Below, piece after piece: positions 35,584 to 44,364 of a DNA stretch of 64,000 nt (position 1 is its first letter; each line of letters begins with the position of its first letter). The notes under the pieces were generated by a model, which saw only the letters and a program-made list of their open reading frames with translations, had not been told where the DNA came from and did not search any database. The stretch is from NCBI GenBank assembly GCA_022071955.1, contig JAJVIM010000012.1, positions 192,029 to 256,028 of the forward strand, written 5' to 3'. Position numbers and translations under genes: made by a program. Source of the DNA: Anaerolineae bacterium (GTDB lineage: Bacteria; Chloroflexota; Anaerolineae; 4572-78; J111).

Positions 35584-36294
35584 ATGCAACCGAAAGAACT
35601 GAAAGAAACCTTCGATCAGCAGGCATCAGGCTACGATAAACAATCAGCAAAGATTGCGCCAATACACGATGGGCTTCACTTTCTCCTTGAGGCAGTCTTT
35701 TCTGCCATGCCGACCGAAGCGAGAGTTTTGTGTGTGGGTGTTGGTACCGGCGCAGAATTGATTCATCTTGCCCAGAAGTTTCCCCTGTGGAAATTTACCG
35801 CAGTTGATCCATCGGGAGCGATGCTCGAAGTATGTCGTGCTAAAACGGAGGAAATGGGCTTTGTTGAGCGCTGTCATTTCCATGAAGGTTATGTAGAATC
35901 GCTTCCCGTCAAAGATGCGTACGACGCGGCCACTTGTTTTCTGGTTTCACAGTTCATTCTTGAGCAAGAAGCCCGCTCTGCTTTTTTTAATGGCATTGCC
36001 CAGCGACTTAAGCCCGGAGGAATCCTGGCCAGCTCTGATTTGGCCTCAGATGTGGGCTCAATAGTTTACAAAGAACTCCTTAAGGATTGGTTGTATATGA
36101 CGACGGCTGGGGAGGCTACATCAGAAAGGCTAGAGCAAATGCGAGTTACATACGACAAACATGTTTCGATTCTGCCGCCAATGACAGTTGCCGCGATAAT
36201 TGAAGCTGGTGGCTTTGAAACGCCGGTACAGTTTTTCCAGGCAGGCCTTATTCACGCCTGGCATTCCAGGCGGGCATCAAGTGTCGATGGTTAA
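35584..36294 (+). CDS. Class I SAM-dependent methyltransferase (possible cassette gene)
   Basis: A 236-residue methyltransferase. Motif I is VLCVGVGTGAELIHLA, the acidic residue after strand 2 is in FTAVDPSGAML, and the post-motif is LKPGGILASSDL. The N-terminal KETFDQQASGYDKQSAKIAP is a UbiE/MenG-like opening. GGAG lies six bases before the ATG. The gene is visibly less GC-rich than the flanking chromosomal genes and starts right behind an attC-like site, as a gene cassette would. Methyl acceptor unknown. Confidence 0.9.
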   Translation: MQPKELKETFDQQASGYDKQSAKIAPIHDGLHFLLEAVFSAMPTEARVLCVGVGTGAELIHLAQKFPLWKFTAVDPSGAMLEVCRAKTEEMGFVERCHFHEGYVESLPVKDAYDAATCFLVSQFILEQEARSAFFNGIAQRLKPGGILASSDLASDVGSIVYKELLKDWLYMTTAGEATSERLEQMRVTYDKHVSILPPMTVAAIIEAGGFETPVQFFQAGLIHAWHSRRASSVDG

Positions 36295-36357
36295 TATTAC
36301 CCAGTCTCCACGGGGAGGCTACGCACTGGGGTGAGCGTGCTTATCATCGACCCGTAA

Positions 36358-36567
36358 GATACAAGCCGTTGGGTTGAAATCCGGGGGAAAGTCATCGGAA
36401 TGACGGCGAAGAATGCCGAAGCCCACGCCGACCGGCTGACCCACCACTACACCGGCCAGCAGCATTTTTATGGCGATATCTACCCGGTTGACCAGCGGGC
36501 CAAAGAGCACCGGGTCATTGTGCTCTTTGAGCCGGTGAAAATAGCGCGGGACGCCATCTTCCGCTGA
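36358..36567 (+). pseudogene. C-terminal remnant of a PPOX-class (F420/FMN-dependent) oxidoreductase
   Basis: The frame reads DTSRWVEIRGKVIGMTAKNA and continues AEAHADRLTHHYTGQQHFYG and then AKEHRVIVLFEPVKI before a stop. This is the C-terminal half of pyridoxamine 5'-phosphate oxidase-like, probably F420-dependent, enzymes. A stop codon (TAA, 36355) precedes it and the N-terminal FMN/F420-binding half is missing, so the gene is decayed. The 36568-36717 stretch after it shows nothing further. Confidence 0.75.
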
Positions 36568-36717
36568 CGCCCCGCCCGGGTGGGGCGCGCCTGCTGAGCC
36601 AGAAGTCGTTCAGGGCCGGCGCCGGCTATTCCCCCAAATATCACTATCTCCTTGAAAATAAGAATAAAGATGAAGGCGGAAGGATGAAACAACCGCTCAC
36701 CTTACTGAAAACGGTGA

Positions 36718-38094
36718 TTACGCCGCCTCTGTTTTGCCCAGCGCGGGTGGCCAGCCGTTGTCAAAATTGTAGTAGAAGTCCTGCAACGGCAGCCGGAAAT
36801 CCTCCACATCCCGCCGCACCGAGGCCGGCTCTTCACCCTCCACCAGCACCCGCGCCATAAATCCGGCGATGGTAGCCATATCGGCTTCCATTAGACCCAG
36901 CCGGGTAATCTCGATGGTGCCCAGCCGCAGCCCGCTGGGCCGGTCCCAATCCGCCGGTTTGTCGCCCGGAATCAGGTTTTTGTTGGCGATCAGGTTGGCT
37001 TCGGCCAGGCGATGGGCCACCTCCAACCCGCCGCCAAACTGCCGCACGTTGGCGATGACCTGATGGCTGCGGGTGAAGCCGCGCGCTTCGGCCAGCACCG
37101 GGATGCCTCGCTCGGCCAGCGCCCGGCCCAACGCCTGCGCGTTTTTGACAATTTGGGCCATATACACCGCACCGTATTCAATCATTTCCGCCGCTGCCAC
37201 GGCCAGCGCCGCCACCCGGTTAACCTGATGGGTGGCCACCAGCACCGGGAAGATGGCCTCGGTCAGCGGCTGGGTCAGGGCCGGGTCGTTCCACAGGATC
37301 ATCCCGCTTTGCGGGCCGCTGAAGGTTTTACCGGCCGAACCGGTCAGCACCACCGCGCCCTCGTTGAGCGGATCCTGAAACTGCCCGCCGGCAATCAGCC
37401 CGGCCTGGTGCGCCCCGTCGAAGATAAACTTGCCGCCCCACTCGGCGATGATGTCGCTCATCTGCTGCACCGGCAGCGGAAAAAGAGTCATCGACATCCC
37501 CATCACCACCAGCTTGGGCTTAACCTGCCGCGCCAGCCGGGCAAAAGCATCGAGATCAACTTCCAGTTCGACCGGGTCAAACGGCACATCAACAATGTTC
37601 AGGCCGCGCGTGCCGGCCGGGCCGTCGAGCCGGTTGCTGGAATGGCCGCCAAAAGGCTGGGCGGCAGTCATCACCGTGTCGCCGGGCTGACTGAGGGCGT
37701 GGTACACGGTCAGGTTGCCGAGCATACTGCCCATCAGCCGGTGGTCGGCGTAGCGGCAGCGGAAGGCGGTTTTGAGCAGTTCCACGCACAGGGCTTCCAC
37801 CTCGTCGATGTGCCGGGTGCCGGCAAACCAGCGGTTGACCCGGCCAATGTGGCCTTCGGCGGCGCGGGTGCCGATTTCGCTGGCCAGCAGCGCCCGCACG
37901 GTGGGGCTGGTCGGCGCTTCCGGGGCCAGCAGGTTGATGCAGCGCCGGCCACGCCATTCTTCATTGCGGGTAACGGCCTCTATCACGGCCTGCGCCCAGG
38001 CGCGGGGCGACTCGGTGGCGTCCATAATCGCCCGGGCCTGGGCCAGAATGGTTGGGTCGTGCACTTCAAAGTTAGCTGCGGGGTGCTGTTCCAT
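36718..38094 (-). CDS. Divergent serine hydroxymethyltransferase-fold PLP enzyme
   Basis: A 458-residue fold-type I enzyme resembling GlyA. APEAPTSPTVRALLASEIG corresponds to the ASENF region, PGDTVMTAAQPFGGHSS to the SLxHGGHL region, FIFDGAHQAGLIAGG carries the PLP aspartate (D226) and H229, and VLTGSAGKTFSGPQSG carries the lysine K256. SGLRLGTIEITRLG matches the SGIRIGTPA motif. The replaced LIASENF and TTTHK motifs mean it is a paralogue rather than housekeeping GlyA; it could act on alpha-methylserine, threonine aldol or another amino acid. GGAGGAA precedes the ATG. It stands alone, between the accessory zone and the tRNA cluster. Confidence 0.8.
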   Translation of the reverse strand: MEQHPAANFEVHDPTILAQARAIMDATESPRAWAQAVIEAVTRNEEWRGRRCINLLAPEAPTSPTVRALLASEIGTRAAEGHIGRVNRWFAGTRHIDEVEALCVELLKTAFRCRYADHRLMGSMLGNLTVYHALSQPGDTVMTAAQPFGGHSSNRLDGPAGTRGLNIVDVPFDPVELEVDLDAFARLARQVKPKLVVMGMSMTLFPLPVQQMSDIIAEWGGKFIFDGAHQAGLIAGGQFQDPLNEGAVVLTGSAGKTFSGPQSGMILWNDPALTQPLTEAIFPVLVATHQVNRVAALAVAAAEMIEYGAVYMAQIVKNAQALGRALAERGIPVLAEARGFTRSHQVIANVRQFGGGLEVAHRLAEANLIANKNLIPGDKPADWDRPSGLRLGTIEITRLGLMEADMATIAGFMARVLVEGEEPASVRRDVEDFRLPLQDFYYNFDNGWPPALGKTEAA

Positions 38095-38353
38095 TGTTCC
38101 TCCAATTTTAGCCGATAAACAACAGGGTTTAATTCCGTAGAAGTTACGCAGTTAAAGATGAAATGTCAAGTCCCTGGCACTTGAACAACGAGGATTGCCG
38201 GGGACGTTACCTTTAACAGAGCCGAGGCGAAGGGGCGTTAGCCAGATGGCCTCGAAACGCCCCATCGGCGTTGAGCGCCCGCAGCACGCGTTGAGCAACC
38301 GTAACTTTGAATATTTTTGGCGGGATTTTAATCCTAAAATTTTGGCCGCTTAA
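38095..38353. other. Intergenic region without a gene
   Basis: The stretch between the SHMT-like start and the tRNA terminator holds no convincing ORF. It has two GTTGAGC copies 22 bases apart (38270-38306) and a GCGTTAGCC, but no RYYYAAC partner, so it was not called an attC site. Confidence 0.5.
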
Positions 38354-38383
38354 AATAAAAAAAGCTGCTGATTTCTCAGCAGC
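38354..38383 (-). terminator. Terminator of the tRNA operon
   Basis: Perfect 8-bp stem (GCTGCTGA/TCAGCAGC) with a four-base loop, followed on the minus strand by TTTTTTTATTTTA. It lies about 19 bases after tRNA-Asp. Confidence 0.95.
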
Positions 38384-38401
38384 GGTTGTAAGTTACATTG
38401 A

Positions 38402-38474
38402 CGGGAGCGACGGGACTTGAACCCGCGATCTCCGGCTTGACAGGCCGGCGTGTTAACCACTACACCACGCCCCC
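38402..38474 (-). tRNA. tRNA-Asp (GTC)
   Basis: The minus-strand sequence folds with acceptor GGGGGCG/CGCTCCC, anticodon stem CCGGC/GCCGG and loop CTGTCAA, giving anticodon GTC. The T-arm has GGTTCAAGTCC. CCA is not encoded. Confidence 0.97.
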
Positions 38475-38530
38475 AAATGTTTTTGCATTGTAAACGCGCT
38501 TGCCGTTTTTGGCAAACACACTCACGCAAA

Positions 38531-38601
38531 CTGGGAGACCAGGATTCGAACCTGGATATACGGCTCCAAAGGCCGCTGTCCTACCATTAGACGATCTCCC
38601 A
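38531..38601 (-). tRNA. tRNA-Gln (TTG)
   Basis: Acceptor TGGGAGA/TCTCCCA with discriminator G, anticodon loop CTTTGGA giving TTG, and T-loop GGTTCGAATCC. The U1-A72 pair is typical of bacterial tRNA-Gln. Confidence 0.97.
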
Positions 38602-38613
38602 AAATTGGTAAGG

Positions 38614-38686
38614 TGCCGAGGCCCAGACTTGAACTGGGGACCCTTTGATTTTCAGTCAAATGCTCTACCAACTGAGCTACCTCGGC
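38614..38686 (-). tRNA. tRNA-Phe (GAA)
   Basis: Acceptor GCCGAGG/CCTCGGC with discriminator A, D-arm GCTCAGTTGGTAGAGC, anticodon stem TTTGA/TCAAA with loop CTGAAAA (GAA), and T-loop AGTTCAAGTCT. First gene of the three-tRNA transcript. Confidence 0.97.
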
Positions 38687-38760
38687 AGGTAATGCCGCTG
38701 CCCAAACGTACCATCTTTAGCAACTTTTTGGGCCAAGCAGGTTCAAATTGAACGTGCGCT

Positions 38761-38789
38761 AGTATAGCATAGTGTCTATTGCCGGTCAA
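38761..38789 (-). promoter_or_regulatory. Sigma-70 promoter of the tRNA operon
   Basis: Minus strand: TTGACC (38789-38784), 17-base spacer, TATACT (38766-38761). It lies about 75 bases ahead of tRNA-Phe. Confidence 0.85.
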
Positions 38790-38899
38790 ATTCAATCCTT
38801 ATTTGGGTGCATTTCAGTTTGGGGGCAAAATTTTTGTGGCTCATCGGGATTTCAGAGGGTGACAACATGTTGCGCTGTGATGGCTACTTTGGGCGGCCG

Positions 38900-40309
38900 T
38901 TAAAGTGGCAGCCAAACTGTAAACCGGCTGCCCCGGTCAACTTCACTTTCTACCTGAATTTGCCCGCCGTGAGCCACCACCAGATCACGGGCAATGTTCA
39001 ACCCCAGCCCCATTCCCTGCGGAAACCGGCTGCCTCTTTTGCCCCGATACAGCGGCTCAAAAATATGAGCCTGCTCCTCGGCGGAGATGCCGGGGCCGGT
39101 ATCTGCCACACAAATCCAAAGCTGACCGTTCTTCTGGCCGGCCGTTATCTGAACCGCGCCAGACTCCAGGGTGTACTTGATGGCATTGCTCACCAGGTTG
39201 CCCACCACCTGGGCCAAACGGTCGGCGTCTGCGTTTACCACCGGCAGATCGGCCGGCAGGGTTACCTGCCATTGCAGCCCCTTGGCAACTGCCGCCTGCT
39301 GCCATGATACCAGCATTTGCGGCAGCCAGGTGTTTAAATCAACCGGCTGCCGATTTAGTTCTAACGTGCCCAATACCTGGCCGTGCAACTGGGCCAAATC
39401 ATCCAACAGCCGTTCCAGATGGACAACCGCGCGTTCCACGCCCGTCAGCAATTCCTGGCGCGTGGATTTTTTGTCGCCAGAACGGCCCAGCAGCGCCCAA
39501 ATGGCCGAATGAACTGCCCCCAGCGAACGCCCCAGCTCATGCACCAGATTGGCCAGCAGTTGGCGCCGCGCCTCTTCCAGGCCGCGCAATCGCTCTACCA
39601 GAGAATTGACCGCGTGCAGCAACAGCCGAATTTCTTCCGGGCCGTGTTCGATGCGCACCGCGGTCAGGTCGCCGCGAGTGAGGTTGTAAACGGCCAGCGT
39701 CACCTGGCGCAGCGGTCGTTCCATATTTAAGGCCAGCAGCAGGCCAACCAATACGCCCACACCCAGCCCAAACGCCAGAATACTGATAATCAGATAGCGC
39801 ACCTGCAAAAATAAATCCTGCACGCTGGCCAGTTGATGGCTCAGGCGGATAACGCCCAATACCCGCCCATCTGCGGCTTTGACCGGGTACAATACATCGG
39901 CGATTTCCGTTTGCATAAAGCGGCTGTAGGTGGTACGCACGCTTTGTTGGCCCTGCAACGCTTTGGGCAGCGCCGGATGAGCCAAAGGCTGCCCCAGACG
40001 GTCGGCATCGGTAGACACGTTAGAGGCCAACAGCAGGCCGTCGGCGTTTATCAGTTCAATACGGGGCAAGCTCTGGCTTTGAATGCTGTTGACAAATGCC
40101 TGGGCTTCGGTTGGGTTTTGCCACAACGTGGGGCTGCCATCGCTTAAACGAGCAATTAACTGCGCCTGACCGGTCAGTTCATTGGCCAGTACCGGCAGCA
40201 GAATGTTGGTTTCCAGTACGTAGATGAGGGCAATTCCGATGACCGGCAGCACGAGCAATACCGGCAGAACGTGGCTCAAAATCAGACGGTGGCGGAGTGT
40301 GCGCAACAT
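38900..40309 (-). CDS. Membrane sensor histidine kinase (HAMP-HisKA-HATPase)
   Basis: A 469-residue kinase with TM1 (about 10-32), a periplasmic sensor domain (about 40-165, PAS/Cache-like with RIELINADGLLLAS), TM2 (about 172-193, LIISILAFGLGVGVLVGLLL), HAMP, and a dimerisation domain with LLANLVHELGRSLGAV (H257). The usual HELRTPL is HELGRSL here. The ATPase domain is complete: N box NLVSNAIKYTL, G1 VADTGPGIS, G2 GMGLGLNIARDLV. The ATG overlaps the stop of the upstream regulator as TGATG, so the pair is translated together. Signal unknown. Confidence 0.94.
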   Translation of the reverse strand: MLRTLRHRLILSHVLPVLLVLPVIGIALIYVLETNILLPVLANELTGQAQLIARLSDGSPTLWQNPTEAQAFVNSIQSQSLPRIELINADGLLLASNVSTDADRLGQPLAHPALPKALQGQQSVRTTYSRFMQTEIADVLYPVKAADGRVLGVIRLSHQLASVQDLFLQVRYLIISILAFGLGVGVLVGLLLALNMERPLRQVTLAVYNLTRGDLTAVRIEHGPEEIRLLLHAVNSLVERLRGLEEARRQLLANLVHELGRSLGAVHSAIWALLGRSGDKKSTRQELLTGVERAVVHLERLLDDLAQLHGQVLGTLELNRQPVDLNTWLPQMLVSWQQAAVAKGLQWQVTLPADLPVVNADADRLAQVVGNLVSNAIKYTLESGAVQITAGQKNGQLWICVADTGPGISAEEQAHIFEPLYRGKRGSRFPQGMGLGLNIARDLVVAHGGQIQVESEVDRGSRFTVWLPL

Positions 40310-41028
40310 CAATCAGTTTGGGGTACTAATTTATAGCCAACACCCCGGACAGTTACAATCCGTTTTGGATTTTTGGAGTCGGTTTCCAGCTTTTGGCGCA
40401 GCGAACGGATATGCACATACACTATCTGGGGTTCGCCCACGTATTCCGCGCCCCACACCCGGTTCAACAGCTCGTCCACAGAAATAACGTGGCCGGGATT
40501 AAGCGCCAGTGTATGCAACAACGCAAACTCCAGCGGCGATAGCTCAACCGGCAAACCGGCAACCGTAACCGTGTGGGCAGCCGGGTTAATGGTTAAGTCG
40601 CCGGTTTGCAGCGTATCAGGCTGGGCCGGCGCGCCCGGGTCTGTTCTTTCTACGCGGCGCAGCAGGGCTTTGATCCGCGCCAGCAGCACGCTCAAATTAA
40701 AAGGCTTGGTTACGTAATCGTCGGCGCCTAATTCCAGCCCCAACGCCTGGTCAAGTTCGCGGCGGCGGGCCGTGAGAAAAATCACCGGGATGCCCGGCTG
40801 CGCAGAATCCGGGGTGATCTGCTGAAGTTTTCGGAGCGCGTCCAGCCCGTCCATACCGGGCAAGCCAATATCCAGCAGAATCAATTCAGGAGGGTCACGC
40901 CGCACAATCTCCATTGCCGTTTCGGCGTTGCTGGCTGTGCTGGCGCGATAACCCGCCTCTTCCAGATTGAGCGCCAGGCTGCGCCGCAACAGCTCATCGT
41001 CATCAACTAACAGAATATGCGCGGTCAT
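40309..41028 (-). CDS. OmpR/PhoB-type response regulator
   Basis: A 239-residue regulator. The receiver has D9-D11, phospho-acceptor D53 (LLLDIGLPGMDG), T in IFLTARR and K in DYVTKPF; the winged-helix effector domain (about 140-235) ends with VRGVGYKLVP. It is the first gene of a two-gene operon with the histidine kinase. Its targets cannot be told from the window. Confidence 0.95.
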   Translation of the reverse strand: MTAHILLVDDDELLRRSLALNLEEAGYRASTASNAETAMEIVRRDPPELILLDIGLPGMDGLDALRKLQQITPDSAQPGIPVIFLTARRRELDQALGLELGADDYVTKPFNLSVLLARIKALLRRVERTDPGAPAQPDTLQTGDLTINPAAHTVTVAGLPVELSPLEFALLHTLALNPGHVISVDELLNRVWGAEYVGEPQIVYVHIRSLRQKLETDSKNPKRIVTVRGVGYKLVPQTD

Positions 41029-41148
41029 AAAATCCGTTAACTCCGGTGGAAGAGAGATTTATCAACCCGTGATTATACTCCCAATATTCAATTTTGCCGA
41101 ACACGCCGGGTTTATTGGCCAGCGACTACAGCCGGAGGCAAACTTTAT

Positions 41149-42663
41149 TTACTCTTCCTCGGGGTTAACTATGGGTTTCAACAGGGGATAGAGACGGCGG
41201 TAAACCGAAAAGCGCCGGTCGTAAGCGGCGGATTGACCGGGGTGCGGCTCAACCCGCCGGGCAAAGGCCACCGTGCGGGCCACGGCGGTGGCAAAATCGG
41301 GGTACACCCCCGCCCCGACGCCGGCCAGCAGCGCCGCGCCCAGGCAGGCGGCTTCGGTAACGCGGGGCACGCGTAGCGGGGTCTGGCAGATATCGGCCTT
41401 GAGTTGCAGCCACAAATTGCTGCGCGCCCCGCCGCCCACGGCATGCAACTCGGTGATAGCCACGCCGGCCTGGCGCAGCAGGTCAAGATTTACCCGCAGT
41501 TCAAAGGTTAGCCCTTCAACAAGGGCTTTGGCAATGCTGGCGGGGGTATCGGCAAAGGTCAGCCCCAAAATGGCCCCTTTGGAGCGCGTATCCAGCCACG
41601 GCGTGCCGCTGCCGGCAAAGTGGGGCAGCACCAGCAGCCCGGTGGGGCCGGCGGGCGCGCCGGCCAGAATCAGGTCGTAGGCGTCGGCGGCGGACTGGCG
41701 GGCCTGTTCCAGCTCCCATTTGCACAGCGTATCGCGGAACCAGCGCAGCAGCAGCCCGCCGCTGTGGTTAAGCGTCATCGCCAAAAAGAGGCCGGGCGCG
41801 GCGTGGCGGTACACCGAAATGCCGCCATCGCGCAGCGCCGGAGCCAGCGCCGGCGAGTCCATGGCCACTTCCACCACCTCGGCGGTGCCGGTGGAAACCA
41901 TCGCCAGCCCCGGTTTGATCACCCCGCTGCCCAGCGCGGCGCAAGCCTGATCGTGGCCGCCGCTCACCAGCGCCGGCGGGGTCGATAGCCCCAGCTCGGC
42001 GGCCAGTTCCGGGCGGAGCCGGTCCACCACCCCGCCCTGCGGCGGGGCCAGCCGGGCCAGCCGGGCCGCGTCAATATTACAGGCCGACAGGATGTCTTCG
42101 GCCCAGCCGCCCGCCCGCAGATCGTACAGTTGGGTGCGCGAGGCCAGGCAGTGGCTGATGACCGCCGCACCGCCCAGCCGCCGCAGGAAAAAATCCTCAA
42201 CCAGCAAAAACTGGTGCGCTGAGCGCCACACTTCGGCTTCATTTTTTTGCAGCCAGAGCAGTTTGGGCAGGGTGTTGATGGTGTGCAGCGGCATGCCGGT
42301 GCGGTTAAACAGATTCTCCGCGCCAAAGGTTTGGGCCAGCCATTCGTTTTCGGCGATGGTGCGGGTGTCCATGCCCAAAATGGCCGGGCGGAGCGCCCGC
42401 CCGGCGGCATCGACCGGCACCACGGCCTCGCCGTGGCAGGAGATGGCCAGCGCCAGCGGCGGATCGTTTTGCACCTGCGTTACCGCCGCCCGCAGCGAGT
42501 CCCAGGCCAGCCGCCACACCTGCTCGGCGTCCTGCTCGGCCCAGGTGGGGTGGGGCGTGCTGATGCCGTACTCCCGCGCGGCCTGGCCCAAAATCTGGCC
42601 GTCTTCATTAAAGACAATGGCTTTGCAGCCGGTGGTGCCAATATCCAGTCCGATCAGTGACAT
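41149..42663 (-). CDS. FGGY-family carbohydrate kinase 1 (xylulokinase-like)
   Basis: Phosphorylates a sugar, polyol or ketose in the cytoplasm. The 504-residue protein starts [20 protein letters not shown] (phosphate-1 loop), has [52 protein letters not shown] and the adenosine motif [15 protein letters not shown]. The ATG at 42663 has GGAG upstream. It is the last gene of the long sugar locus, 13 bases after the zinc dehydrogenase. The substrate cannot be read from sequence; a second FGGY kinase sits at the other end of the locus. Confidence 0.93.
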   Translation of the reverse strand: MSLIGLDIGTTGCKAIVFNEDGQILGQAAREYGISTPHPTWAEQDAEQVWRLAWDSLRAAVTQVQNDPPLALAISCHGEAVVPVDAAGRALRPAILGMDTRTIAENEWLAQTFGAENLFNRTGMPLHTINTLPKLLWLQKNEAEVWRSAHQFLLVEDFFLRRLGGAAVISHCLASRTQLYDLRAGGWAEDILSACNIDAARLARLAPPQGGVVDRLRPELAAELGLSTPPALVSGGHDQACAALGSGVIKPGLAMVSTGTAEVVEVAMDSPALAPALRDGGISVYRHAAPGLFLAMTLNHSGGLLLRWFRDTLCKWELEQARQSAADAYDLILAGAPAGPTGLLVLPHFAGSGTPWLDTRSKGAILGLTFADTPASIAKALVEGLTFELRVNLDLLRQAGVAITELHAVGGGARSNLWLQLKADICQTPLRVPRVTEAACLGAALLAGVGAGVYPDFATAVARTVAFARRVEPHPGQSAAYDRRFSVYRRLYPLLKPIVNPEEE

Positions 42664-42676
42664 AGATTTTCTCCGT

Positions 42677-43717
42677 TCAGGGTTGCACAATCACTTTCAG
42701 GCCGTCGCCACTGGCGGCGGTTTCAAAGGCAGCGGCCACCTCGTCCAGCGACATGGTGTGGGTGATCAGCTTTTCGGCGGGGATGAGCTTGCGGCTGAGC
42801 ATATCCAGCGCCATTTCGTGGGTGGTGGGATGGTACGAAAACGCGCCAACCACCTCAACTTCGCCGTAGTGGATTTTGTTGCTGTCCAGCGAGGCCATCG
42901 GGTTGGCTTTGGGCAGCCCGCCAAACAGAACCACCCGGCCCGCCTTGCGCACCGCCTCAACCGCCTGCGTTTGGGTGGCGGCAATGGGGTTGGCGCAGAC
43001 CACAATGTGCGCGCCCAGCCCGCCGGTCAGCTCGCGGGTGGCGGCCACCACATCCTCATTAAACGGGTCGATGAGCGCCGCCGGGCCAAAGCGTTGGGCC
43101 ACCTCGCGCCGGGTGGCGCTGGGTTCGGAGACAAACACCGCCGCGCCGCGGGCTTTGGCCACGGCAATGTGCAGGCAGCCAATTGGCCCCGCGCCCATCA
43201 CCAGCACCGAATGCTCCGGGCTGGTGCCGGCGGCGTTGTGCGCGCTCAACACCGATGACAGCGTTTCGGCCAGCGCGCCTTCGGCAAAGGACATGCCGGC
43301 GGGCATTTTATTGACAATGCCGTTGGCCAGCAGCTCGCCGGAGAGCAGTACCTTTTCGGCAAAACCGCCGTTGTAACCGGGGGTGATGCCCAGCAGCCGC
43401 AGGTTGTCGCACAGGTTAAATTTGCCGCGGCGGCAGTAGTAGCAGTGGCCGCAGTGGATGTCGGGGGCAATGGCCAGCCGGTCGCCGGGGCGATAGCGGG
43501 TTACGTTTTTTCCCACTTCCAGCACCGTGCCGGCCAGTTCGTGGCCCTGCACCAGATGGTCAACGCCGGCGGGCGGCCCTTCGCGCCAGCGGCGCAGGTC
43601 GCTACCGCAGACGCCGCAGGCTTCGGTTTTGAGAATCAGGCCGTCGTCCGGGGCTACCGGGTCGGGCACGGTGCGTAGTTCGATGGTTTGGGGGCCAACT
43701 AAAAATGCAGATTTCAT
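42677..43717 (-). CDS. Zinc-dependent medium-chain dehydrogenase 1 (sorbitol/threonine DH-like)
   Basis: A 346-residue NAD(P)-linked alcohol dehydrogenase. The catalytic zinc site is C in [14 protein letters not shown] with H-E in GHELAGTV, the structural zinc site is [16 protein letters not shown], and the dinucleotide motif is [13 protein letters not shown]. The family oxidises sugar alcohols and 2,3-diols. Together with a second such enzyme in the locus it suggests two oxidations of a polyol or sugar acid. It is co-directional and closely spaced between the SIS isomerase and kinase 1. Confidence 0.93.
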   Translation of the reverse strand: MKSAFLVGPQTIELRTVPDPVAPDDGLILKTEACGVCGSDLRRWREGPPAGVDHLVQGHELAGTVLEVGKNVTRYRPGDRLAIAPDIHCGHCYYCRRGKFNLCDNLRLLGITPGYNGGFAEKVLLSGELLANGIVNKMPAGMSFAEGALAETLSSVLSAHNAAGTSPEHSVLVMGAGPIGCLHIAVAKARGAAVFVSEPSATRREVAQRFGPAALIDPFNEDVVAATRELTGGLGAHIVVCANPIAATQTQAVEAVRKAGRVVLFGGLPKANPMASLDSNKIHYGEVEVVGAFSYHPTTHEMALDMLSRKLIPAEKLITHTMSLDEVAAAFETAASGDGLKVIVQP

Positions 43718-43734
43718 AACGAGTCCTCTTTTTT

Positions 43735-44331
43735 CTATTTTCTTACCAGTTCGGAGGTTGCGCCGGCGGGGTGGGTTTGCACCAGCGTGGCCAGGTCAAA
43801 GCCGCGCATGCGTTTGGCCACCAGCGTCAGCGCGTCGCCCACCGCGCCGTTGGCCAGCGAGCTGCCAAAGGGCAGCACGCCTTCGCCTTCGCCCTGCGGG
43901 CCGGGGCGGATGACCACCACCACATCGGCCAGCCGGCCCAACTCCGAATCCGGCTCCCACGTCCAGGCGATGACTTTGCCGCCGCGCTGCTGGGCCACGC
44001 GGGCAAACTGGTTCAGCTCGGCGCTTTTGCCGGCTTTGGATAGCACAATCAGCACGTCGCCGGGGGCCACCGCCGCCGACGGCCCGTGCAGGGCTTCGGC
44101 GGAGCTGATGTAAAAGGCGCGCATGCCGCAGGTTGAGAGCAGGTGGGCGGTGCGCCGGGCAATGGCGCCGGAGGTGCCGGCCCCGGTCACGTAGACGCAG
44201 CCGGAGCAGGCGCTCACCAGCTCAACCGCGGCCACAAACGCGCCGTCAAGCTGGTCGGCAATATCAATGATGACCTGGCCTTCGGCCCGGATCATTTGTT
44301 TGGCTTGTTCTAAAATTTCTTCGGGGGACAT
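43735..44331 (-). CDS. SIS-domain sugar-phosphate isomerase
   Basis: A 198-residue single SIS domain ([21 protein letters not shown] to the end) with [19 protein letters not shown] and [14 protein letters not shown], the phosphosugar-binding serines. The C-terminal [21 protein letters not shown] resembles the HPGGALGKRL motif of arabinose-5-phosphate isomerase (KdsD/GutQ), but the CBS pair is absent. 6-Phospho-3-hexuloisomerase is the alternative, yet no hexulose-6-phosphate synthase is near. GGAG lies seven bases before the ATG; it is part of the sugar operon. Confidence 0.85.
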   Translation of the reverse strand: MSPEEILEQAKQMIRAEGQVIIDIADQLDGAFVAAVELVSACSGCVYVTGAGTSGAIARRTAHLLSTCGMRAFYISSAEALHGPSAAVAPGDVLIVLSKAGKSAELNQFARVAQQRGGKVIAWTWEPDSELGRLADVVVVIRPGPQGEGEGVLPFGSSLANGAVGDALTLVAKRMRGFDLATLVQTHPAGATSELVRK

Positions 44332-44364
44332 AATTTCTCCGTGGATATCAAATTGAGTCTCTGT

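Noticed and set aside
38230..38310. GCGTTAGCC and two GTTGAGC sequences as a third attC site
   Set aside because: No RYYYAAC partner at a suitable distance and no long imperfect palindrome.
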